Positions 16,529 to 23,586 of a stretch of 57,852 nt of DNA are shown here, in pieces; the stretch's first letter is position 1, and the number at the start of each line of letters is the position of its first letter. Both the position numbers and the translations under genes were made by a program. This DNA is from Clostridium lacusfryxellense (GTDB taxonomy: Bacteria > Bacillota > Clostridia > Clostridiales > Clostridiaceae). The notes beneath the pieces were generated by a model that saw nothing but the letters and a program-made list of their open reading frames with translations, was not told the origin of the DNA and ran no database searches. Location: NCBI RefSeq assembly GCF_018861735.1, contig NZ_JAHLEB010000030.1, positions 1 to 57,852 on the forward strand, written 5' to 3'.

Positions 16529-18679
16529 ATGTTAGTAATAAAAAGAGATTCAAGGAAAAAAGAATTTAAAGCAGAAAGAATATCGACAGCAGCTGGAAAA
16601 GCTTTTATAGATGTATATGGCAGAGAAGATAAAGAGTTTAATAATCTTGTTTCAAATAGAGTAATTGAAACTCTAGAAGAGGGCGGAGAAGATTTAATAC
16701 CAATAGAAGAAATACAGGATATAATTGTTGCCCAGATAAAATTATTAGATAAAAAGGTAGCTCAGGCTTATATAAATTATAGAGAAGAGAGAACATTTGA
16801 AAGAGATAAAAAAGGAGAACTTGATAAAGAAATTGATAATATAATTAACGCAGTTTCAGAGCAGACTAATTCTAATGGAAATCTTGATGGTAGTAAAATT
16901 CAAACTATTAGAGCTTTAATTTCTAATGTTGTTGGGAGTAATTATAGCCAAAGACATAAGATACCTAAAAAATACTTAAAGAAACATAAAAAAAGTATAT
17001 ACATACATGATGAAACATATTTTGGATTACCACTATTTAATTGTTGCCTTGTTGATTGGATTAATATGTTTGAAAATGGATTTGATTTAGGGACAACCCT
17101 TATAGCAACACCAAATTCCATAGAGACTGCAGTTAATGTATTGTCACAAGTAGCAAGTCATATATCTAGTAATACATATGGTGGAACTACATTCCCAACA
17201 TTAATAACGGGCCTTGCACCTTATGCAGTTAAAAGTTTAAATAAACATAGAGCAGTAGGAAAGCTATGGATTGAAGATGAAATTAAAGTAGAAGCATATG
17301 CATGGAACAGATTAGCTAAAGAAATAGAAGATAGTATGCAATCTCTTGAATATGAAGTTCAAACATTAATGACAAGTAGAGCCGAGACCCCATTCTTAAC
17401 CCTGGGAATAAATAATGTAGACTTAAACGCTAGTGATGAAAATCAAAAAATTCAAAAGATGATAACAGAAGCTATATTAAATCAGAGAATTAAGGGCTTA
17501 ACTGGTGGAGTTACCCCTGTATTTCCTAAACTTGTGTATCAAAATACAAAAGGAAATAATCTTAATCCAGGAGATAAGTATTATGACTTATTCAAATTAG
17601 CAGTTGTATGTAGTGCGCATCGTCAATATCCTGATTATATAAATACTGATAAGGTTGTGGAAGTTACTGGAGATTATAAGGAACCAATGGGATGTAGATC
17701 ATTTTTAGGAAATTATGTAGATGAAGATGGTAAGTATAAAACTGCTGGAAGATTTAACTTTGGAGTAATATCAATTAACTTAGTAAGACTAGCAATTCAG
17801 GCAAAGAATGATGAAGAAATATTTTTTAAGTCATTATATGAAGCGTTAGAAGATTCCAAGGAATTACTTATGATAAGATATGATATATTAAAAAATGTTA
17901 AAGCAAAGCAGGCTCCAATATTATATATGAGTGGTGCAATTGCAAAATTAAAAGCAGAAGATACAATCGAACCGTTACTTAACAATGGATACGCTTCAGC
18001 ATCAATTGGGTATGTTGGATTACATAATTGCTTAACAGCTTTATATGGAGTGGGCCTTGATGATAAATCAGAAGAAACATCAAAACGAGCAAGTAAAATC
18101 ATGAATTGTCTAAGAGATTATTGTGATGATCAAAAAGACAGTACAAAAATAGGATTTAGTTTGTATGGATCTCCAGCAGAAACTCTGGCAACAAAATTTT
18201 GCGCAGAGGATGTAAAAGACTTTGGAATAATAGAAGGCGTAAATGACAATGGATATTATGAAAATTCATTCCATTATCCTTCAAATCATTTAATATCACC
18301 TTTTGATAAGTTAGATATAGAATCTGTTTCATCATCATTATCCTCTGGTGGAGCAATATCATTTGTAGAACTAGGCGATATGACTAAAAATTTAACAGCG
18401 CTTGAAGATATTATAAGATACTCATATGATAAAACTCATTTTCTTGGCATATCTTCAATAAGTGATAAGTGTTTGAAATGTGGATATACAGGAGAAATGT
18501 TTACAAAACAGAATAGTGATGTAGATTTTGAATGTCCTGTATGTAAAAATGACGACAAAATGTCATTAAGTATAATCAGAAAGCTTTGTGGATATCTTGG
18601 AAGTATATTTGAAAGACCTGTAGTTAATGGAAAAATGAAGGAAATCAAGAATAGAGAGAATAATAAAGGATGTAATTAA
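16529..18679 (+). CDS. nrdD: anaerobic (class III) ribonucleoside-triphosphate reductase
   Basis: A 716-residue glycyl-radical enzyme that reduces ribonucleotides to deoxyribonucleotides without oxygen. Residues 1-95 form an ATP-cone ('LVIKRDSRKKEFKAERI'), the allosteric activity site. The C-terminal zinc site is CLKC...CPVC. The radical site is 'RKLCGYLG', with the radical expected on Gly688 directly after Cys687. The length is normal. ATG 16529 follows ACGGAGGC. Its activase gene begins one base after the stop codon. No NrdR box was recognised in the 80 bases before it. Confidence 0.95.
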   Translation: MLVIKRDSRKKEFKAERISTAAGKAFIDVYGREDKEFNNLVSNRVIETLEEGGEDLIPIEEIQDIIVAQIKLLDKKVAQAYINYREERTFERDKKGELDKEIDNIINAVSEQTNSNGNLDGSKIQTIRALISNVVGSNYSQRHKIPKKYLKKHKKSIYIHDETYFGLPLFNCCLVDWINMFENGFDLGTTLIATPNSIETAVNVLSQVASHISSNTYGGTTFPTLITGLAPYAVKSLNKHRAVGKLWIEDEIKVEAYAWNRLAKEIEDSMQSLEYEVQTLMTSRAETPFLTLGINNVDLNASDENQKIQKMITEAILNQRIKGLTGGVTPVFPKLVYQNTKGNNLNPGDKYYDLFKLAVVCSAHRQYPDYINTDKVVEVTGDYKEPMGCRSFLGNYVDEDGKYKTAGRFNFGVISINLVRLAIQAKNDEEIFFKSLYEALEDSKELLMIRYDILKNVKAKQAPILYMSGAIAKLKAEDTIEPLLNNGYASASIGYVGLHNCLTALYGVGLDDKSEETSKRASKIMNCLRDYCDDQKDSTKIGFSLYGSPAETLATKFCAEDVKDFGIIEGVNDNGYYENSFHYPSNHLISPFDKLDIESVSSSLSSGGAISFVELGDMTKNLTALEDIIRYSYDKTHFLGISSISDKCLKCGYTGEMFTKQNSDVDFECPVCKNDDKMSLSIIRKLCGYLGSIFERPVVNGKMKEIKNRENNKGCN

Positions 18680-18680
18680 C

Positions 18681-19202
18681 ATGAATTATGCCAGTATTTT
18701 CTTTGATGATACTGTAAATGGGATAGGATTTAGGACATCATTATTTGTTAGTGGATGTTCTAAAAATCCTCCTTGCAAGGGGTGCTGGAGTCCTCTTGCT
18801 AGGGGATTTGACTATGGAATGCCATATACCGAGGACACAAAAGAATCTATTTTAGATAGCTTAAAAAAACAATATGTTAAAGGGCTATCAATACTCGGAG
18901 GAGAACCAATGGATAATTTGGGCGATGGGGTTTTATTAGATTTAGTAAAAGAAATAAGAACTAAGTTCCCCCAAAAAACTATATTTTGTTGGAGTGGCTA
19001 TACTTTTGAAGAGCTTATTAAAGATCCTATTAGGTTAGAATTTTTAAAACATGTGGATATGTTAAGAGATGGAGAATATATAGAAAGTCTTAAGGATATT
19101 GCTCAATATTTAAGCGGTTCTAAGAATCAAAGAATAATAGCAGTGAGTGAAAGTCTTAAACAGAATAAAATTATTTTATATAATAATTTTATTATTATAT
19201 AA
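18681..19202 (+). CDS. nrdG: NrdD-activating radical-SAM protein with unusual Cys spacing
   Basis: A 173-residue activase that uses a 4Fe-4S cluster and S-adenosylmethionine to make the glycyl radical of NrdD. The GGE-type SAM motif is in 'LSILGGEPMDN'. The cluster cysteines are Cys26, Cys32 and Cys35 in 'GCSKNPPCKGCWSP', i.e. C-x5-C-x2-C. The usual NrdG motif is C-x3-C-x2-C, so two residues are inserted. It follows nrdD with a one-base gap. Assignment rests on the pairing and overall fold signature. Confidence 0.88.
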   Translation: MNYASIFFDDTVNGIGFRTSLFVSGCSKNPPCKGCWSPLARGFDYGMPYTEDTKESILDSLKKQYVKGLSILGGEPMDNLGDGVLLDLVKEIRTKFPQKTIFCWSGYTFEELIKDPIRLEFLKHVDMLRDGEYIESLKDIAQYLSGSKNQRIIAVSESLKQNKIILYNNFIII

Positions 19203-19205
19203 TAA

Positions 19206-19619
19206 TTAAATATTGGATTTTATATCAAAAACAATTTCTTTAATTATATCTTTAATTTGTAGATCCCTTGTGCCAGGTATATAAATTCCATGTTTTTGTA
19301 GTGGAATTATATATTTAGTACATTCCATATTAAATACAGAACTAGAAATCATGGGAGTAATTTCTCCATTTATACCACCGCTACATATTATTCCAATTGG
19401 TCCAATAATGCTATCAACTTTATTTGATTGGCAAAATGACCAAATAGATTTTTCACCGCTTATACCTTCATTTGCACCTGCTTTTATCATGTTTGAGCAA
19501 GCGAATTCATTTGTACCTAGTGCGATAATATAAATATCAGTGTCAATTTCTTTACGTATTTTTTTTATAATTGTTTGACCAAGACCTGCTCCTTGAGCAT
19601 CTATAACAGCTATTTTCAA
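19206..19619 (-). CDS. DUF3842 family protein
   Basis: A 137-residue soluble protein with a Rossmann-like start 'IAVIDAQGAGLGQTIIKKI' and 'GPIGIICSGGINGEITP' in the middle, which matches the DUF3842 family of clostridia. No function is established. It starts with TTG at 19619 behind GGAGGTG. It is convergent with nrdG, whose stop is three bases away, with no separate terminator visible between them. A perfect 17-bp-arm inverted repeat stands 47 bases upstream of its start. Confidence 0.75.
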   Translation of the reverse strand: MKIAVIDAQGAGLGQTIIKKIRKEIDTDIYIIALGTNEFACSNMIKAGANEGISGEKSIWSFCQSNKVDSIIGPIGIICSGGINGEITPMISSSVFNMECTKYIIPLQKHGIYIPGTRDLQIKDIIKEIVFDIKSNI

Positions 19620-19666
19620 AAGTACACCTCCAGAATATATAATTTATAATGACATTGAATTTTTTT

Positions 19667-19706
19667 ATATACATAAACATTATTATACTATAATGTTTAT
19701 GTATAT
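19667..19706. repeat. perfect inverted repeat, 17-bp arms, 6-base loop
   Basis: The left arm at 19667-19683 and right arm at 19690-19706 are exact reverse complements (ATATACATAAACATTAT and its complement), with TATACT between. No T run follows on the plus side. It lies in the promoter zone of the minus-strand DUF3842 gene and before the leader of the Ni/Co gene. Operator or cruciform are the likely readings; there is no gene next to it for which it could be a terminator. Confidence 0.8.
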
Positions 19707-19853
19707 TCTATTTATAGCTAAAATAAGATTTTAAAACAGTAAAAATAAGTTAACGTATACAAGTTATAGCTGATGTGCTATTATTATTTTGTGCGCTACG
19801 AGAGTGTACTATTATTGGAAACTAAAAAAAATTTATAGATAAGTTAAATTATT

Positions 19854-19911
19854 GACCACGAAGGTTGATTTCTGTAATACAGTTATCAATTTTTGTGGTT
19901 TCATTTTTTTG
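19854..19911 (+). terminator. attenuator-like terminator in the leader of the CbiM/NikM gene
   Basis: A long stem (GACCACGAAGGTTGAT paired, with several G-U pairs, to ATCAATTTTTGTGGTTTC, capped by CTGT-aat-ACAG) is followed by seven T and lies 23 bases before the gene start. No plus-strand gene ends upstream of it, so it probably controls read-through into the gene. The leader 19707-19853 may hold a metal- or B12-sensing RNA, but I recognise no known class. Confidence 0.6.
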
Positions 19912-19933
19912 TAAATTTAAAGGAGGAATTAAA

Positions 19934-20926
19934 ATGCATATTCCAGACAATTATCTAAGTCCAACAACTTGCGCTGTTATGGCAGCTGTTATGGTTCCAA
20001 TATGGGGAACCGCCGTAAAAAAAGTTAAAAGTGAATTAACAAAAAAGAGAATACCATTGATGGGCGTAGGAGCAGCATTTTCATTTATGGTTATGATGTT
20101 TAATATTCCCCTTCCAGGAGGAACTACTGGACATGCGGTGGGAGCAACACTAGTAGCACTTCTTTTAGGGCCGTGGGCAGCTTGTATATCAGTAACAATT
20201 GCACTACTGGTACAGGCATTTATATTTGGTGATGGAGGTATTTTAGCGTTTGGAGCTAATTGTTTGAATATGGCATTCATAGCACCTTTTGTTGGCTATT
20301 ATATTTATAATTTAATAAGTCGAAGGGTTAAAAGCGATAAAGGAACATATGTAGCAATTTTTATTTCATCATATATAGCATTAAATATAGCTGCACTATT
20401 TGCATCAATAGAATTTGGAATTCAGCCACTGCTATTTAAGGATGCTTTAGGAATGCCGCTATATTCACCATATCCATTAAGTATATCAATACCAGCAATG
20501 ATTATACCACATTTGCTTGTTGCGGGTGTTCTTGAGGGAATTATTACGGCTGGTGTGTATGGGTTTGTTAAAAAGGTTTCTCCTGGGATTATAGTTGATG
20601 GTTTAAAAGTAAAGATGAAACCTATATACGGATTGCTTATAGCAATGATCTGTATTTCTCCACTTGGGTTACTTGCAACTGGTACAGCTTGGGGAGAGTG
20701 GGGAACTGATGAAATAAACTCTGTACTAACTAATGATAAGACTTTAGGATTTATTCCAAAAGGTATGCAAAATGGATTTAATTTTAAATCATTAATGCCG
20801 GATTATTCACTTAGTGGAATTTCCGAAATCATGGGATATATATTATCAGCTATAGCTGGAGTTGCTATAATTATTATTATATTCAAGCTACTCAGTGGTA
20901 GACATCAGGAAAAGAGAGAGTTTTAG
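19934..20926 (+). CDS. CbiM/NikM-type nickel or cobalt transport protein with fused C-terminal domain
   Basis: A 330-residue membrane protein. Residues 1-220 are a CbiM/NikM domain beginning directly with 'MHIPDNYLSP' (metal-binding N-terminus, no signal peptide) and containing 'PGGTTGHAVGATLVALLLGP' and 'FGDGGILAFGANCLNMA'. After a linker, residues about 235-325 form a PDGLE/CbiN-like part ('PLGLLATGTAWGEWG', then a final helix), as in NikMN fusions. ATG 19934 follows AAAGGAGGAATT. It stands alone, without T or ATPase genes, so it either borrows CbiQ/CbiO from 13.5-15.2 kb or has its own elsewhere. Nickel versus cobalt is undecided. Confidence 0.85.
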   Translation: MHIPDNYLSPTTCAVMAAVMVPIWGTAVKKVKSELTKKRIPLMGVGAAFSFMVMMFNIPLPGGTTGHAVGATLVALLLGPWAACISVTIALLVQAFIFGDGGILAFGANCLNMAFIAPFVGYYIYNLISRRVKSDKGTYVAIFISSYIALNIAALFASIEFGIQPLLFKDALGMPLYSPYPLSISIPAMIIPHLLVAGVLEGIITAGVYGFVKKVSPGIIVDGLKVKMKPIYGLLIAMICISPLGLLATGTAWGEWGTDEINSVLTNDKTLGFIPKGMQNGFNFKSLMPDYSLSGISEIMGYILSAIAGVAIIIIIFKLLSGRHQEKREF

Positions 20927-20959
20927 AATATATATTATAAAGATAATAAACTAAAAAAT

Positions 20960-21002
20960 ATAAGCTAGATACTTAAAAATAGTATCTAGCTTATATTTTT
21001 TT
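20960..21002. terminator. terminator between convergent genes
   Basis: The perfect arms AAGCTAGATACT / AGTATCTAGCTT with a 7-base loop and a T-rich tail. It serves the Ni/Co gene and possibly the ice-binding gene on the other strand. Confidence 0.85.
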
Positions 21003-21018
21003 ATAAATTAATTATGTT

Positions 21019-21729
21019 CTAATGAATAAACTTCGCGCTATTTGTAATTTTATTACTGTCTAGAGTAACAGCACCATTGCGTGCTAGGAGTTGACCTCGA
21101 ACAGATGCACCCGTATTGACAGTTATGGATGTTAATGCGAAAATACGTCCCTCGAAATGAGAATATGTTTGTAGTGTTGCAGAGCTTCCTACCCTCCAAA
21201 TAACGTTATTTGGGTTAGCTCCGTTGATAAGCCTAATATTACTGTATGTTGCAGTAACTAGAGTGGATGCTGTGTTAAATATAAAGTGAGCATTTGGATC
21301 ACCCTTAGCATCAAGTGTAAGAGTACCTGTTATCTCGAAAGTACCGGAACCTGAAGCGTAATCTCCGTGGGTCAAAGTCTTTCCACCAAGCTCAGTAGGG
21401 ATACAAGTAGCAGGAGTGATAACATCACCATTATATGAAGTTATAAGGTCTGTCTTAGCAACATTTGCGGTGGCGTTAGCTAGTTGTGCATTTCCATTAA
21501 GGGACAAACTCTCCTGACCAGTGAGTGCTGTACCAGGGAACAGGCCAACATCTCCATTGATTGACGTATTTCCTGTATTAGTTATTGTGGTACCTGCTAA
21601 AACTGCAAATCGGTTGTTTGTTATTACTCTTTGCTGACTTGCCATACACGTTGTAGGTACTGCAACTATAGCTAATGTTAATAGTGTGGTTTGTAATGAT
21701 ATAAATCTCATCTTATTAAGTATTTTCAT
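21019..21729 (-). CDS. secreted DUF3494 ice-binding protein
   Basis: A 236-residue exported protein. A signal peptide (MKILNKMRFISLQ, a hydrophobic core, 'PTTCMASQQ') should be cut after Ala near residue 31. The mature part has the DUF3494 ice-binding beta-helix marks: 'FAVLAGTTITNTGNTSINGDVG', 'LSLNGNAQLANATANVAKTDL', 'GDYASGSGTFEITGTLTLD', 'AHFIFNTASTL' and 'VIWRVGSSATLQTYSHFEG', ending in 'GASVRGQLLARNGAVTLD'. This covers the full fold. Such proteins bind ice and stop recrystallisation. ATG 21729 is chosen over TTG 21741, which lies against the AAAGGG site. It is a single gene. The duplicated 5' flank is described separately. Confidence 0.93.
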   Translation of the reverse strand: MKILNKMRFISLQTTLLTLAIVAVPTTCMASQQRVITNNRFAVLAGTTITNTGNTSINGDVGLFPGTALTGQESLSLNGNAQLANATANVAKTDLITSYNGDVITPATCIPTELGGKTLTHGDYASGSGTFEITGTLTLDAKGDPNAHFIFNTASTLVTATYSNIRLINGANPNNVIWRVGSSATLQTYSHFEGRIFALTSITVNTGASVRGQLLARNGAVTLDSNKITNSAKFIH

Positions 21730-21790
21730 AAATTCAATCAACCCTTTCTTCTTGAGTATTTTGATAAATTTAATCAGTGATCTCTTTTTT
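21719..21790. repeat. imperfect ~36-bp tandem repeat over the ice-binding gene start
   Basis: Units at 21719-21754 and 21755-21790 share AGTATTTT-ATAAATT-AATCA with single changes; the rest is looser. The first unit contains the start codon (CAT at 21727-21729) and the ribosome site. In the second, the equivalent triplet is GAT, so it provides no start. Confidence 0.6.
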
Positions 21791-22221
21791 GTTAATCATT
21801 AAACAGTATAAGGATTAATTAGCACTACTTATAAAATCAAACTAAGAGCAAGAGTTTAACTCTAAAATAAAATCAACATTAAATAATTAAAACTTAATTT
21901 CAATATTAGACTATATTATGGTAAAATTAGATTAAACCGTAAATTGAATTTTAATTAAAATCAAGTTTATAAATTAATATTAATGTATAACGTTAGTTTA
22001 GAGTGGAAATGCTATTCGTTAGGTAGATTGTATAAGTTATGTTAGTTCCCTTTCGTCTAACAATTTCAGTTAAAAATACAAATATATATAAGATAAGTGA
22101 TTATCATTATCAATATTGTCTATCACTTATAACCTCATAGTACTTCTTTTTAAAATATAATGCAACATATATTTATTGCAAATGTTGCAAAAATTCATTT
22201 GTAATGGAGTGAAATTAAGAA
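21791..22221. other. AT-rich intergenic region without a gene
   Basis: About 430 bases between the ice-binding gene and a divergent HTH gene. No coding frame, tRNA or known RNA is seen. It holds TATACT on the minus strand (21804-21809) as a possible -10 for the ice-binding gene, a Fur-box-like palindrome (22098-22112) and the 8-bp inverted repeat TGCAACAT...ATGTTGCA (22161-22189). Confidence 0.6.
22098..22112 (+). promoter_or_regulatory. Fur-box-like palindrome
   Basis: TGATTATCATTATCA differs at one position from the 7-1-7 Fur consensus TGATAATNATTATCA. It sits inside a larger inverted repeat (ATAAGTGAT at 22094-22102, ATCACTTAT at 22122-22130). No iron gene is adjacent, so the target is unclear. 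Confidence 0.4.
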
Positions 22222-22674
22222 ATGGAATTTTTAACTACCGCGGAAAAACTCAAGGTTACAAGAAAGTATTTAAAGATGAGGCAAGAAGACCTAGTGGATG
22301 AAAACCTTACCAGAGGACTTATCAGTATGATTGAAATAGGAAAAAGAGAGATAAGTAAAAATGTTGCTATAATGCTATATAGCAAATTTGTACAAAGGGC
22401 GATAGAACTTAATATTGAATTAAAAATAGACAATACTTATTTGTTGCGATCTCCTAGTGAAGATGCAGAATTATATTGTTTGAAAAGCCTTAATGAAATA
22501 AATAAAGATATACACATTAATGAAATTCTTGAAATAGCAAATAAGTTTGAGTTATCTAAGGTTAAGGTTATGGCATATAGTAAATTAGGTGAGTATTATT
22601 ATTATAAGAAAAAGTATGATTTAGCTTTCGTTAATTATAATTATGCTATAGAGATTTTTAAAAATATAAAATGA
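22222..22674 (+). CDS. shortened HTH (XRE/TPR-type) regulator
   Basis: A 150-residue protein. The N-terminal 65 residues are an XRE-like helix-turn-helix ('LTTAEKLKVTRKYLKMRQEDL', 'RGLISMIEIGKREIS'). Then comes one TPR-like helical pair ending 'KLGEYYYYKKKYDLAFVNYNYA'. Clostridial regulators of this kind usually carry some 400 residues with many TPR repeats, so this looks truncated after the first repeats. ATG 22222 follows GGAGTGAA. It could be a functional short form or a decaying gene. The inverted repeat at 22161-22189 may be its operator. Confidence 0.6.
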   Translation: MEFLTTAEKLKVTRKYLKMRQEDLVDENLTRGLISMIEIGKREISKNVAIMLYSKFVQRAIELNIELKIDNTYLLRSPSEDAELYCLKSLNEINKDIHINEILEIANKFELSKVKVMAYSKLGEYYYYKKKYDLAFVNYNYAIEIFKNIK

Positions 22675-22687
22675 AAGAATACAAAAT

Positions 22688-22749
22688 AGTTAAAATATAT
22701 TATGTTATTAATAGTGTTATACTTACCTAAGACATAATAAGTTTTAACT
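22688..22749. repeat. imperfect inverted repeat flanking the gpm promoter region
   Basis: The arms at 22688-22705 and 22732-22749 pair at 16 of 18 positions (AGTTAAAATATATTATGT and its near complement). The 26-base interval contains TATACT, a possible -10 element. It may be an operator pair or leader structure for the phosphoglycerate mutase gene. Confidence 0.5.
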
Positions 22750-22768
22750 AAGCAAGGGAGTGATTAAT

Positions 22769-23500
22769 TTGATTAAACTTGTATTAATTAGACATGGAGA
22801 AAGTGTTTGGAATAAGGAAAATAGATTTACAGGTTGGACAGATGTAGATTTGTCAGAAAACGGATTAATAGAAGCTAGAAGAGCTGGAGAAATACTTAAG
22901 AAAAACGGATACTCATTTGACGTTGCATATACGTCTGTATTAAAAAGAGCAATTAGAACACTTTGGATAACACTACATGAGATGGATCTAATGTGGATCC
23001 CTGTATATAAGTCATGGAAACTTAATGAAAGACATTATGGTGCGTTACAAGGTTTAAATAAGGCTGAAACTGCGAAAAAATATGGCGATGAACAAGTTCA
23101 TAAATGGAGACGATACGTGGATGTAAGACCACCAGAACTTTTGAAAACTGATGATAGATACCCTGGAAAGGAACTTAAATATAAGGAATTAAGAGAGGAC
23201 GAATTACCTACAACTGAAAGTCTAGAGGATACTGTAAAGAGAGTTATGGTTGAATGGTTTCAAGAAATATTACCCCAAATTAAACAAGGCAAGAAGATTA
23301 TAATTTCTGCGCATGGAAATACTTTAAGGGCTTTAGTAAAACATCTTGATAATATATCAAGTGATAACATTGTTAGTTTAAATATACCTACAGGAATTCC
23401 TTTAGTTTATGAGTTAGATGATGATTTTAAACCTATTAATCATTATTATTTGGGAATCGATGGTGCGTTACCTGAGGATAAAATATCTAAAAATATCTAA
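22769..23500 (+). CDS. gpmA: 2,3-bisphosphoglycerate-dependent phosphoglycerate mutase
   Basis: A 243-residue glycolytic enzyme that interconverts 3- and 2-phosphoglycerate. The catalytic histidine motif is LIRHGESVW (His9). '[15 protein letters not shown]', '[12 protein letters not shown]' and '[15 protein letters not shown]' (second His) are classic for the dPGM branch. TTG 22769 is preferred because AAGGGAG ends eight bases before it and the protein then begins [10 protein letters not shown] like its relatives; a GTG at 22760 overlaps the ribosome site. Single gene. Confidence 0.93.
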   Translation: MIKLVLIRHGESVWNKENRFTGWTDVDLSENGLIEARRAGEILKKNGYSFDVAYTSVLKRAIRTLWITLHEMDLMWIPVYKSWKLNERHYGALQGLNKAETAKKYGDEQVHKWRRYVDVRPPELLKTDDRYPGKELKYKELREDELPTTESLEDTVKRVMVEWFQEILPQIKQGKKIIISAHGNTLRALVKHLDNISSDNIVSLNIPTGIPLVYELDDDFKPINHYYLGIDGALPEDKISKNI

Positions 23501-23586
23501 GACTATAAGTGCTTATGAATTTAATTGCTTTATACATGTAAATATAGAATAGGCGCATTTTGATACTACGCGAGGAGTTTATATAA

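Noticed and set aside
18156-18362. Minus-strand frames inside nrdD and other long genes
   Set aside because: They lie antisense to strongly conserved proteins, lack ribosome sites and show no family similarity.
19740-19853. Second cobalamin riboswitch before the lone CbiM/NikM gene
   Set aside because: The landmarks seen at 13160-13300 (GGTTAAAATCC, CTGTAAT, CTGCC) are not present; only the terminator stem can be supported.
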